Assembly (NCBI RefSeq): GCF_027924905.1
Contig: NZ_AP027055.1
Coordinates: 744,001 to 808,000 of the forward strand
Direction: 5' to 3'
Source: Limnohabitans sp. INBF002
Lineage (GTDB): Bacteria > Pseudomonadota > Gammaproteobacteria > Burkholderiales > Burkholderiaceae_C
Length of the DNA stretch: 64,000 bases
The notes beneath the pieces are model-generated. The model searched no databases and had not been told where the DNA came from. It saw only the letters and a list, made by a program, of their open reading frames with translations. Made by a program: the position numbers and the translations under genes. Shown here one piece after another: positions 48,128 to 56,206 of the stretch (position 1 is its first letter; each line of letters begins with the position of its first letter).

Positions 48128-48790
48128 ATGCAGCCTATGGAACTTATTACTTTCTTGATCGACTTCATCCTGCACGTAGACCGCTACTTGGAAGCCTTTG
48201 TGCAAGCCAATGGCACTTGGGTCTATGCCTTGCTGTTTCTCATCATTTTTGTGGAGACCGGTTTGGTGGTCATGCCCTTTTTGCCCGGTGACTCGCTGCT
48301 GTTTGTGGTGGGGGCTATGTGCGGCGTGGGCTTGATGGATTACGGCTTGTCTGTGGCCTTGCTGCTCACCGCTGCGGTGGCGGGCAACCAAACCAATTAC
48401 ACGATTGGCCGCTTCTTTGGCCCGAAGGTGTTTGCGTGGGAAGACTCCAAGTTTTTCAACCGCCGTGCTTTCGACCAAGCCCACGCGTTTTACGAGCGCT
48501 ACGGCGGTGTGACCTTGATCGCCGCACGCTTCATGCCCTTTGTGCGCACCTTCGCGCCCTTTGTGGCAGGCGTAGCGCAGATGACGCGTCGCAAGTTCAC
48601 CTTCTTTGACATCACCGGTGGCGCGTTGTGGGTGGGCGGTATCGTGACGGCGGGTTACTTCTTTGGGAACATTTCGTGGGTCAAAACCCATTTGGACAAG
48701 ATCATCTGGGCGATGATTTTTATTCCCGGCGCTTTGGCTATTTATGGCTCGTGGAAAGCCTCACGCGCTGCACACATCAACGCTGACTGA
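48128..48790 (+). CDS. DedA family membrane protein
   Basis: A 220-residue inner-membrane protein of the DedA/VTT superfamily, members of which flip polyprenyl or phospholipid carriers. Signature segments are FVETGLVVMPFLPGDSLLFVVGA (core FLPGDSLLFVVG, near residues 47-58) and the re-entrant ARFMPFVRTFAPFVAGVAQM (near 134-153, core RFMPFVRTFAPFVAG). It starts at ATG 48128 with AGGGA just upstream; the ATG at 48137 (MELITF) is an equally plausible start by spacing. It is divergent from mutL and convergent with the VF530 gene. Confidence 0.92.
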   Translation: MQPMELITFLIDFILHVDRYLEAFVQANGTWVYALLFLIIFVETGLVVMPFLPGDSLLFVVGAMCGVGLMDYGLSVALLLTAAVAGNQTNYTIGRFFGPKVFAWEDSKFFNRRAFDQAHAFYERYGGVTLIAARFMPFVRTFAPFVAGVAQMTRRKFTFFDITGGALWVGGIVTAGYFFGNISWVKTHLDKIIWAMIFIPGALAIYGSWKASRAAHINAD

Positions 48791-48798
48791 AGACGGCG

Positions 48799-49050
48799 TT
48801 AAAACCTACGTTCTGTGCGGCGCACGTCGCGCAGCATGAACAAATACAAGCTCTCCACCTTGTCGCGCGCCCAAGGTGTTTTGCGCAAAAACTTCAGGCT
48901 TGAGCCCACGCTTGGGTCGTGCGTGAAGCAGCGAATGTTGATGCGCTCTCCCAACCCCTCCCAGCCGTAATAGTCAGCCAGTTCGGTGACGATTTTTTCC
49001 AACGTCATGCCGTGCAGTGGGTTTTTGGGTTGTGCGGGTGTGTCGGTCAT
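48799..49050 (-). CDS. VF530 family small protein (DUF2132)
   Basis: An 83-residue protein with the conserved block [24 protein letters not shown] near residues 10-33 (core [17 protein letters not shown]) and [22 protein letters not shown] further on, which characterises VF530 proteins; the family structure resembles DNA-binding folds and function is unproven. Its ATG overlaps the stop of the aminotransferase gene (ATGA), so it is the last gene of the tsaE-amiC-aminotransferase run. Confidence 0.9.
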   Translation of the reverse strand: MTDTPAQPKNPLHGMTLEKIVTELADYYGWEGLGERINIRCFTHDPSVGSSLKFLRKTPWARDKVESLYLFMLRDVRRTERRF

Positions 49051-50195
49051 GGTGTGAGGTCTGCAAGGTTTGACACGGCGTCGAGCAAGCGTGCGATTTC
49101 TTCGTCCGTGGTGGTGGTGTGCGCTGAAATTCGCACAACATCGGTTAACCCCCGCGCCCGCATGTCGAGTGGCGTGAAGGCCGTGCCGTTGACGGCAAGC
49201 TCAATCCCTTGTTGGGCTAGGTGTGTTCGCACAGTGTCTGAGGCGAGGCCTTGTGCGGTGAAGGCAATCAAGCCAGAAAGCTGTGTGCCTACATCATGGT
49301 TTTGGATATGTGGCATGCCTTGCAAGGCTTCGCGAAGCTTGCTGGCTTTGCTTTGTACGTGGGCTTGAATTGTGTCTAAACCTTGTGCGAGCGCCTCTTG
49401 AATCGCTTGCCCTAAACCTAAGCGAGCGGCCATGTTGGCCTCGGATGTTTCAAAGCGCCTCGCATCGTCACGCAGTTGGTACTGACCGTTGGTCAGAGGT
49501 GCAGAAAAATGGTCCAGCGCCGCAGGTTGAAGGGCTTGAAGAAAACCACGACGGACATACAACAAGCCTGTGCCGCGTGGGCCGCGCAGCCACTTGCGTC
49601 CTGGTGTGGTGAGGACATCGCAATTCAGTGAACGCACGTCAACCGGCATTTGTCCCACGGCTTGTGCCGCATCCAAAAAGAAGGGGGTCTTGGCCGTATG
49701 CGCCAAAGCGCCTACGTGTGCCGCAGGTTGGATGAGGCCGCCATTGGCTGGGAGCCACGTGAGTGAAATTAAGCGCACGCGGTGGTCAAGCATGGCTGCC
49801 AATTGCGTCAAGCAAACTTCGCCAGTGGGTGTGCTGGGGATTGTTTCAACCACAGCGCCATCCCGCTGCGCGATGTGCGTCAAGGCTGCGTAGTTGCCAC
49901 CCCATTCGCTGCGCCCCACCAAGATGCGATCGCCTGGGGTGAAGTGCAGGCAATTCATCACTTCGCGCCAACCACGAGAGTGGCTGTCTGTCAGGGCGAT
50001 TTCATCGGCATCGCAACCCAAAAGTTGGGCCGCATGTGTGTAAACGGCGGCCAACGCCTTGTGTTGATGCACCGCCGCACCATACCCACCTAAACGGGTT
50101 TCTAGGTGCAAATGCGAGACCATGGCATCGACCGTAGATGCCGACATGAGCGATGCCCCTGCGTGATTGAAGTAGGCCAAGGGCTGTGCGTTCAT
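49047..50195 (-). CDS. Class V aminotransferase-like PLP enzyme
   Basis: A 382-residue fold-type I PLP enzyme of the class V aminotransferase/cysteine desulfurase group. The PLP-binding lysine is in [20 protein letters not shown] near residue 200, with the upstream Asp/Gln pair in [17 protein letters not shown]-terminal [15 protein letters not shown] is typical for isopenicillin-N-epimerase or EgtE-like enzymes. The substrate is unknown. The ATG at 50195 lies 1 nt after the amidase stop; the longer frame overlaps the amidase and is not used. Confidence 0.85.
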   Translation of the reverse strand: MNAQPLAYFNHAGASLMSASTVDAMVSHLHLETRLGGYGAAVHQHKALAAVYTHAAQLLGCDADEIALTDSHSRGWREVMNCLHFTPGDRILVGRSEWGGNYAALTHIAQRDGAVVETIPSTPTGEVCLTQLAAMLDHRVRLISLTWLPANGGLIQPAAHVGALAHTAKTPFFLDAAQAVGQMPVDVRSLNCDVLTTPGRKWLRGPRGTGLLYVRRGFLQALQPAALDHFSAPLTNGQYQLRDDARRFETSEANMAARLGLGQAIQEALAQGLDTIQAHVQSKASKLREALQGMPHIQNHDVGTQLSGLIAFTAQGLASDTVRTHLAQQGIELAVNGTAFTPLDMRARGLTDVVRISAHTTTTDEEIARLLDAVSNLADLTP

Positions 50196-50196
50196 C

Positions 50197-51609
50197 TTAG
50201 GTATTGCGGGTTTTGGCCAGCGGTGGATTGCGTGAGAAGTAGCGCTCAATGCCTTTCATCAGCGCATCGGCCAAGTCGTTTTGGTATTGAGGGCTGACCA
50301 AACGTTTCTCTTCTTCGGGGTTGCTGATGAAGGCGGTTTCCACCAACACGCTGGGAATGTCGGGCGCTTTCAACACGGCAAAGCCCGCTTGCTCCACACG
50401 GCCTTTGTGCAGTTTGCCAATGTGTTTGATTTGCCCCAGCATCGCGCTGCCGAGTTTGAGGCTGTCTTTGATTTGTGCGGTGGTACTCATGTCAAGCAGG
50501 GCGCGTTGCACGGCGGCGTCTTGGCTCTTGATGTTCAAGCCACCAATCAAGTCGGCACGGTTTTCTTGCTTGGCCATCCACTTCGCAGCAGCGCTGGAAG
50601 CTGCACCATCGCTCAGGGCAAACACGCTGGCGCCTTTGGCTTCGGGGGTTTGAAACGCGTCTGCATGGATGCTGATGAATAAGTCCGCCTGCACGCGTCT
50701 GGCTTTTTCCACGCGCTGTTGCAGCGGCACAAAGTAGTCGGCATCGCGTGTGAGGTAAGCCCGCATAGGCAAGTTGCCGTGTTTTGTTTTGATGACGGTG
50801 TTGTTGATGCGGTCACGCAAGCGGTGCGCAATTTTCAGCACCACATCTTTTTCGCGTGTGCCACTGGGGCCTGATGCGCCGGGGTCTTCGCCGCCGTGGC
50901 CGGGGTCGAGGGCCACGATGATGAAGCGCTCACCGTCTTGTTGTTGGTTGACCGATGCCGCGGTGGTGATGGGCGCAGACGCTGTGGATGCCGCAGGCGA
51001 GGGCAGCTCGGGTGTGGCGTTGGGCTTGGCCATCAAATCGCCCACAGGGTCGGCACGTGTGCCCAATTTAGACGCAGAGGGCGTGGGCGTGGCCGTCATC
51101 GACGGTGCGTTGTAGGCTGTACCGCCCTTGAGCTTGTCCACGATCAAGGCTTCCAGTGGGTCGGCCACTTCAGAGGGGTAGAGGTCAAGCACCAAGCGGT
51201 GTTGGTATTGGGTGTTGCCGGTTTTCACGGGCAGCAAGTTGAACACTTGCGGCTTCACCATTTGGCGCAGGTCCAACACCAAGCGCACGGTTTTGTTGGC
51301 GTATTGGCCCACGCGCACACCGGTGATGTACGGGTCGTCCGAGCGCACTTTGCCTACGAGCTCTTTGAGGGCGGGATTGAGCTCGATGCCTTCAATGTCC
51401 ACGGCCAAGCGCGGTGGGTTGGCTACAAAAATTGGCACAGTTTTAAGCGCTGTGTCGCTTTCAATCGTCACGCGTGTGTAGGCCGCAGCGGGCCACACGC
51501 GCACGGCCACAATGCTGGCGCCCCACGCAATGTCGGCACTGCCTAACAGCAAGGCGAGCGAGCCGCCTTGAAGCAGGCTGCGTCTTTGGATGCCCTTGTG
51601 TTGCGTCAT
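50197..51609 (-). CDS. amiC: N-acetylmuramoyl-L-alanine amidase (AmiC type)
   Basis: Zn-dependent periplasmic amidase that cleaves septal peptidoglycan during daughter-cell separation. The 470-residue protein has a twin-arginine signal (QRRSLLQGGSLALLLG, residues 8-23), an AMIN domain (about 32-150) for septal targeting, a Pro/Ser/Ala-rich linker and an amidase_3 domain with zinc ligands in ALDPGHGGEDPGASG, the Glu in SGTREKDVVL and SIHADAF. It overlaps tsaE by four nucleotides. In E. coli the equivalent position next to tsaE and mutL is held by amiB. Confidence 0.94.
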   Translation of the reverse strand: MTQHKGIQRRSLLQGGSLALLLGSADIAWGASIVAVRVWPAAAYTRVTIESDTALKTVPIFVANPPRLAVDIEGIELNPALKELVGKVRSDDPYITGVRVGQYANKTVRLVLDLRQMVKPQVFNLLPVKTGNTQYQHRLVLDLYPSEVADPLEALIVDKLKGGTAYNAPSMTATPTPSASKLGTRADPVGDLMAKPNATPELPSPAASTASAPITTAASVNQQQDGERFIIVALDPGHGGEDPGASGPSGTREKDVVLKIAHRLRDRINNTVIKTKHGNLPMRAYLTRDADYFVPLQQRVEKARRVQADLFISIHADAFQTPEAKGASVFALSDGAASSAAAKWMAKQENRADLIGGLNIKSQDAAVQRALLDMSTTAQIKDSLKLGSAMLGQIKHIGKLHKGRVEQAGFAVLKAPDIPSVLVETAFISNPEEEKRLVSPQYQNDLADALMKGIERYFSRNPPLAKTRNT

Positions 51610-52079
51610 GCCAGCAGCTCCTGCCCGCGTGGGGTGAGGGCACTGATGCGCACTTGGCGTTGCTCGGCGTCGTCCACTTGGATGTCGAGTTCAAGGTCTG
51701 GCGTGGGCATCACGCCAGCGGCGTTTTGCGGCCATTCGCACAGCTTCAAGCCCGTGCTGGCAAAGATGTCACGAAAGCCAGCGTCTTCCCATTCGCGTGG
51801 GTCGCTGAAGCGGTAAAAGTCAAAATGCCACACCTCGCCCGCATCCACGGTGTAGGGTTCGACCACGGCATAGGTCGGGCTTTTGATGCGGCCCTCGACG
51901 CCCAAGGCGCGTAGCAGGTGGCGCACAAAGGTGGTTTTGCCTGCGCCCAAGTCGCCATGCAAGGCGATGCAAGCATTCAGGTTGGCGCGTGTCAATGCGG
52001 CGGCCAGCTGCGTGGCAAACGCAGCGGTGGCGGCTTCATCGGGCCAAACCAGAGTTTTTACAATGGGCGAATTGTTCAA
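51606..52079 (-). CDS. tsaE: tRNA t6A biosynthesis ATPase TsaE
   Basis: ATPase of the TsaBDE complex; works with TsaD (22 kb). The 157-residue protein has Walker A HGDLGAGKTTFVRHLL near residue 42, SPTYAVVEPY and WHFDFYRFSDP, all typical. There is no ATG near the start: the TTG at 52079, with GGA about 6 nt upstream, is the best choice, and the frame also opens from a TTG at 52121. It is divergent from queG, whose TTG start is only about 10 nt away. Confidence 0.9.
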   Translation of the reverse strand: MNNSPIVKTLVWPDEAATAAFATQLAAALTRANLNACIALHGDLGAGKTTFVRHLLRALGVEGRIKSPTYAVVEPYTVDAGEVWHFDFYRFSDPREWEDAGFRDIFASTGLKLCEWPQNAAGVMPTPDLELDIQVDDAEQRQVRISALTPRGQELLA

Positions 52080-52088
52080 AGGTATCCG

Positions 52089-53186
52089 TTGTCTATCGAT
52101 TACAAATTGTTGCTCACGCAAATTCAGGCTCTAGGGCAAACACTGGGATTTTCGCAAATTGCGGTGGCCCCTTTGGATTTGTCTTCCGCCGAGCCGCATT
52201 TGCAAAATTGGCTGGCCCAAAACTTCCACGGCAGCATGGACTATATGGCCCGCCACGGCCTCAAGCGCGCGCGTCCTGCCGAGCTGGTGCCGGGCACCTT
52301 GAGCGTGCTGACCGCCCGCATGAACTACCTGCCGCGCGACACCGCCGAGGGCTGGCAAGACGCCGAGTGGCAACGCTTGCGTAACCCTGCGGAGGCCGTG
52401 GTGTCGGTCTATGCCAGAGGGCGCGACTATCACAAGGTACTGCGCAACCGGCTCGACACGTTGGCCCAGCAAGTGGATGCCTTGTTGGTCGAGACGCTCA
52501 AGCCCCATGGTTTTGAATACCGCGCCTTCACCGATTCAGCCCCCGTGCTGGAGGCTGAGCTGGCCACACGCAGTGGCCAAGGCTGGCGCGGCAAACACAG
52601 CTTGGTGCTGAACCGCGAAGCGGGCTCGATGTTTTTCTTGGGCGAGATTTTTTTGAATGTGGCCTTGCCTGCATCTGAACCCACCAGTGCGCACTGTGGC
52701 CAATGCACCGCTTGCATGGATGTGTGCCCCACACAGGCCATCGTGGCCGAAGGCTTGGTGGATGCACGCCGTTGCATTTCGTATTTGACGATTGAGCACG
52801 ACGGCACCATCGACGAGGCGCTGCGCCCTTTGATGGGCAACCACATCTACGGCTGCGACGACTGCCAGCTGATATGCCCATGGAACAAGTTTGCGCAAGC
52901 GTCGAGCTTGCCCGATTTTGATGTGCGTGCAGGCTTGGTGGGGCAGGGCATGGCGCGACTCTTGGCGTGGACCGAGGATGAGTTTTTGCGTTACACCGAA
53001 GGCAGCCCCATACGTCGCATAGGCCATGTGCGCTGGCTGCGTAACCTCGCCGTGGCTGCGGGCAATGCGCTGCGGCAGGCGGACGACGCAGCTTTGCGCC
53101 AAGCACTACAGGCCCACCTCACTCACAGCAACGAGGTGGTGCGTGAGCATGTGCAGTGGGCCTTGGCGCAAAGTGCGCACGAGTAA
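52089..53186 (+). CDS. queG: Epoxyqueuosine reductase QueG
   Basis: Cobalamin- and Fe-S-dependent enzyme for the last step of queuosine synthesis in tRNA. The 365-residue protein has NWLAQNFHGSMDYMARH near residue 37, two ferredoxin-type motifs CGQCTACMDVCPTQAI and CDDCQLICPWNKFA, and C-terminal HEAT-like helices. The frame is open far upstream across tsaE, but no ATG or GTG fits; the TTG at 52089, preceded by AAAGG at 52078-52082, is chosen. queG beside tsaE is a conserved proteobacterial neighbourhood. Confidence 0.92.
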   Translation: MSIDYKLLLTQIQALGQTLGFSQIAVAPLDLSSAEPHLQNWLAQNFHGSMDYMARHGLKRARPAELVPGTLSVLTARMNYLPRDTAEGWQDAEWQRLRNPAEAVVSVYARGRDYHKVLRNRLDTLAQQVDALLVETLKPHGFEYRAFTDSAPVLEAELATRSGQGWRGKHSLVLNREAGSMFFLGEIFLNVALPASEPTSAHCGQCTACMDVCPTQAIVAEGLVDARRCISYLTIEHDGTIDEALRPLMGNHIYGCDDCQLICPWNKFAQASSLPDFDVRAGLVGQGMARLLAWTEDEFLRYTEGSPIRRIGHVRWLRNLAVAAGNALRQADDAALRQALQAHLTHSNEVVREHVQWALAQSAHE

Positions 53187-53195
53187 TATCAAGCG

Positions 53196-53537
53196 ATGAG
53201 ATTTTTCACCCGTTTGATATTTGCGCTGATTGGCATGGCGTTCGCCATTTTGTTTGCCATCGGTGTGTTGTGTTGGCTCGCCTTGTATGTGGTGTTTGCT
53301 TGTCTGCGTTGGTTGACCACAGGCCAAAAGCCACAAGTGCTGATGATGTGGCAACAAATTCAAGCGATGCGCAAAGGCATGCAGACGGGGCAGGGTGCAA
53401 GCTGGTCCAGCTGGTCTCGCTCCAGTGATGGGCAATGGCATGAGGCGCATGGACATGTCTCAAATGGTGATCACAAAGCGGATGTCATAGAAGACGCCGT
53501 GGTGCGCGAAATCCATGACAAGCGTCGCTTGCCCTAA
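53196..53537 (+). CDS. Hypothetical small membrane protein
   Basis: A 113-residue protein not recognised. Residues about 5-40 form one long or two short hydrophobic helices (LIFALIGMAFAILFAIGVLC, then WLALYVVFACLRWL), followed by a Gln/Ser/Trp/His-rich soluble part ending VVREIHDKRRLP. It starts 9 nt after queG and may be cotranscribed. Its last four codons fall inside the left copy of the 35-bp repeat that flanks the TCS-2 module, so its natural C-terminus may have been altered by that event. Confidence 0.7.
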   Translation: MRFFTRLIFALIGMAFAILFAIGVLCWLALYVVFACLRWLTTGQKPQVLMMWQQIQAMRKGMQTGQGASWSSWSRSSDGQWHEAHGHVSNGDHKADVIEDAVVREIHDKRRLP

Positions 53538-53560
53538 CTCAATCACCGCCAGCTCGTAGT
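53526..53560. repeat. Direct repeat, left copy (mltB 3'-end remnant)
   Basis: 35 nt identical at 33 positions to 57178-57212. Read on the minus strand it encodes YELAVIELGQA, the same peptide (YALAVIELGQA) as the C-terminal part of the intact mltB. It marks the left edge of the TCS-2 module. Confidence 0.85.
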
Positions 53561-53569
53561 TGTGTTTAA

Positions 53570-54415
53570 TTAGTCATCAAATAAAACTTTATCTTTGGAC
53601 GGTGCCATGACATTGATCAACAGCTCTTGGCTATCTGCTTTAAACGCCTCTTCAAAACGCCAAGTGAATTGGTTGGTCACGCGTTGTAGTAGGCGCTTGG
53701 GTACGCCGTATTGTGTTGGCACACGATAGCTGCCCTCAAAAATCGCAAGCCCATCCTCATCTTTGTAACCGCGAAAATGCAATGGTCTAATCAACGTTGA
53801 TGCGGCCATAACGAGGGTTTGCACATCACTGACCTCAATGGACTCTTTCGCCTTGGCGCGCGCGTACAGCTGAATCGCAGAACCCGACTTGTCGATCGTT
53901 GTGTGTAGCGGGTATGCCAACCCGTACATCGCCATCGAATCAATTTCGTCAGTGGCTGCATTGAGCTTGCTTTCAATGCCTTGCGAACGGAAAAACGTAA
54001 GCAGCACATCGGTAGAGATGTCCTCAGGCTTGTAAAACGACTTTTTGGTGTCGGCCACTTTGCTGCGTGTTTCTTCAATGATCTCAATGATGTGCATGGC
54101 CATCCGAGGTGCGTCATTGCGATGGACTTTGGCATCGGCCAACACAATCTGCAGGACTTTGATGACATCTTCAAACGCGTGCATTGAAATGCGAATGTCT
54201 GCAATGGCCGTTTGCACGATATCTTGTCGGTAATCCATATCCGGCTTGCGCATGATGTACGTCGCATAGGTCAGCTGATCCGCAACTATTTGCACCAGCG
54301 GCACCGAGAAAAAATAGTGCATCAATCCACGCTCTTGACGCACCCTTTCATAAAAAGAAGCAATGATTTTTTTTAGTCCTGTAGTACCGCCGTATTTTTG
54401 AACAAGGTCTTGCAT
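53570..54415 (-). CDS. Truncated-globin-like protein with an unknown C-terminal domain
   Basis: A 281-residue protein. Residues 1-115 align by eye with group I truncated hemoglobins: YGGTTGLKKIIASFYERV (including the B10-region Tyr) and RISMHAFEDVIKVL, which corresponds to the GITMHHF region of mycobacterial trHbN. At the position of the proximal heme-binding His there is Ile71, so classical heme binding is doubtful. Residues about 120-281 are an extra mixed alpha/beta domain I do not recognise. No signal peptide: cytoplasmic. It lies 9 nt after the Cys-repeat gene and is probably in its operon, next to TCS-2. Globin-fold sensors without heme are known, so a signalling role is conceivable (inference). 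Confidence 0.7.
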   Translation of the reverse strand: MQDLVQKYGGTTGLKKIIASFYERVRQERGLMHYFFSVPLVQIVADQLTYATYIMRKPDMDYRQDIVQTAIADIRISMHAFEDVIKVLQIVLADAKVHRNDAPRMAMHIIEIIEETRSKVADTKKSFYKPEDISTDVLLTFFRSQGIESKLNAATDEIDSMAMYGLAYPLHTTIDKSGSAIQLYARAKAKESIEVSDVQTLVMAASTLIRPLHFRGYKDEDGLAIFEGSYRVPTQYGVPKRLLQRVTNQFTWRFEEAFKADSQELLINVMAPSKDKVLFDD

Positions 54416-54424
54416 GTTCTTCTA

Positions 54425-54724
54425 TCAGCGCCACATAGCCAATCGTTGTTTGTCACGCACAGCCATCAAACACGATTGGCGTTTGATCGGACTGCTGATC
54501 TTGTCGCAACCATACGAGTTAGATGCCACCATAGCGCGGCAATAAAACACGCCATCTGATGATGAAATTTGATCGCAGATTACTGCATTCACCATGGTTG
54601 TCGCTGTGCAAAGGTATTGCTCGTCTTTGTTTCGTTTCATTTCGCAATCGCGCACAGACTCACAAAATCCGGCCTGCGACATGGCCAATAGCAATGAACC
54701 GGTGAATAGATGCCGCATCTTCAT
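54425..54724 (-). CDS. Small secreted protein with regular cysteine repeats
   Basis: A 99-residue protein with an N-terminal signal peptide (residues 1-19, MKMRHLFTGSLLLAMSQAG). Cysteines at 27, 39, 50, 62, 73 and 85 are spaced 12/11/12/11/12, giving three 23-residue units beginning C27, C50 and C73; two of them share a CDxISS start. An extra Cys21 lies at the start of the mature part but does not form a lipobox. A disulfide-stapled helical-repeat fold in the periplasm is inferred. A strong Shine-Dalgarno (AAAGGGG) precedes the ATG. A palindrome of the TCS-2 type lies about 80 nt upstream. No family is recognised. Confidence 0.75.
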   Translation of the reverse strand: MKMRHLFTGSLLLAMSQAGFCESVRDCEMKRNKDEQYLCTATTMVNAVICDQISSSDGVFYCRAMVASNSYGCDKISSPIKRQSCLMAVRDKQRLAMWR

Positions 54725-54804
54725 TTTTAAACCCCTTTGTTAAGGTTTAAAGGTACGGTTTTAGAGCTTGATGCGCTTCAATTCATTGCTGCATGTAATG
54801 GTTG

Positions 54805-54820
54805 ATAACAGCTTTGTAAT
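54805..54820. promoter_or_regulatory. Imperfect TTAC-N6-GTAA box upstream of the Cys-repeat gene
   Basis: ATAACAGCTTTGTAAT: the right half (GTAAT) and spacing equal the box before the TCS-2 regulator, the left half differs by one base (TAAC for TTAC). Another GTAATG half-site lies at 54795-54800. It sits in the promoter region of the Cys-repeat/globin-like operon, just after the kinase gene. Confidence 0.5.
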
Positions 54821-56206
54821 TTATGAACTCACTGAAATCTTGCCCTCAATGCGTACTTTTTTATCGGGCGTGACTTGTAAGTGAAGGTCACCGCCATGTG
54901 CCCTGACTATTTCTTTGCACAAACTCAACCCAAGACCCGAGCCCGCGATGACACCTCTGTCTTCACGCTGTACTTGGAGATGCCTGTAAAACCGCTCAAA
55001 GACACGGTCATCCAGGCCATCTAATGTGAGATTCGTTGTATTGCAGATCGAGAAATAAACTTGCTGACCCATCACGCGCGCTTGAAAGTCGATCGAGCCG
55101 TTTTTGTAGTTGTATTTGATGGCATTGCCGAAGAGGTTGTTCATCAATTGAAAAATAAAATCTCGATCTGCATTGATAAGAATAGTTCCTTCGATTTCCT
55201 TCTTTAAGATCAAGTCTGGTCTGTAACTTTTGATGTCATCCATCATTTGACCCACCAAATCGTTGAGGTTGACCTCTTCTTTCTCAAGTCCAATTTGCCC
55301 AGCGTCGGCTTGTGAGAGGAAAAGTAATTTGTTTGTAATCGAGATCAACCGCTCCACTTCCTCCGACTCCAAAGACAGCTCCATTTGTGTCGTTGAACCA
55401 TCGGGTGCGTGGTTAATCAATCGGTGCAAATGGCCGCGAATAATGGTGAGTGGCGTTCGTAACTCATGGGCTGCATCACTTGAAAATCGCGCAGCTTGCG
55501 TGTAATTGGCTCTCAGCCTGTCAGTCAACTCGTTGAAGTATTGAATGAATACGCCAAATTCTTTGAAATTGTCTTTGGTCTCTAAATGTTCGTGAGGGCT
55601 TGAAAACTTGATGTGTCCAAATGCGCTTTGCAAGTTCTTAATCGGTTTCAGCACGACATAAATAATGAATACCGTCGTCAGAACCACAAAAGCAATGAGG
55701 ATAGGCAACATTTTTATAGCGATTTGATTTCTCACTTCCAATATTTCACTGAGTGATTTTTGAAACGCTGCTGCATTAACGCCGATGTAGAGCTGCTGCG
55801 AATTCCGTAATACACGTACCACGCGCCAATTTTTTTGATCCCACTCCATGCTTGTGGTTTCGAAAGGTTTCGTATGCAAGGGCTCCCATTCAACCTGTTG
55901 AGAGGCCAAGCTACGCGCAAACTCTGCTACCTCAGTGCTTGGTTTGACGTTGTCGACAAATACAAGCATGTCTTTGGAATGAAGATGCAAGACCGTCTTT
56001 TCAAGATTCGCCTGAAACACGTTCAAATCGAGTTGTCCGGTGTTGGCATCCAACTCTTTTTGCACATGCTGAGCCAATACGTCACTGAAGTACATCCGGA
56101 ATGGCTCACCACTGGTCCACCTAACCACCACGCGAGATGCGACGACAACCGACACCACACAAAGGGTGACCGATAAAAAGACGTGTAACTTAAATGAGCG
56201 TCTCAT
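54821..56206 (-). CDS. Sensor histidine kinase (TCS-2)
   Basis: A 461-residue inner-membrane kinase, the same length as the TCS-1 kinase and with a similar opening (MRRSFKLHVFLSV versus MKRSFKARLFLHV). TM1 is at about 9-28, a periplasmic domain at 30-163 without cysteines, TM2 at about 164-187, the H-box DAAHELRTPLTIIRG with His247, an N-box LMNNLFGNAIKYN and a G-box GSGLGLSLCKEIVRAHGG. The ligand is unknown. The ATG overlaps the regulator stop by four nucleotides. Base composition by eye is more AT-rich than the flanking core genes. Confidence 0.92.
   Translation of the reverse strand: MRRSFKLHVFLSVTLCVVSVVVASRVVVRWTSGEPFRMYFSDVLAQHVQKELDANTGQLDLNVFQANLEKTVLHLHSKDMLVFVDNVKPSTEVAEFARSLASQQVEWEPLHTKPFETTSMEWDQKNWRVVRVLRNSQQLYIGVNAAAFQKSLSEILEVRNQIAIKMLPILIAFVVLTTVFIIYVVLKPIKNLQSAFGHIKFSSPHEHLETKDNFKEFGVFIQYFNELTDRLRANYTQAARFSSDAAHELRTPLTIIRGHLHRLINHAPDGSTTQMELSLESEEVERLISITNKLLFLSQADAGQIGLEKEEVNLNDLVGQMMDDIKSYRPDLILKKEIEGTILINADRDFIFQLMNNLFGNAIKYNYKNGSIDFQARVMGQQVYFSICNTTNLTLDGLDDRVFERFYRHLQVQREDRGVIAGSGLGLSLCKEIVRAHGGDLHLQVTPDKKVRIEGKISVSS

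Noticed and set aside
53461-53560. A complete second mltB gene or pseudogene at 53.5 kb
   Set aside because: Only about 35 nt resemble mltB; beyond it the minus-strand frame continues 20-odd codons with no MltB similarity, so it is a fragment, not a gene.
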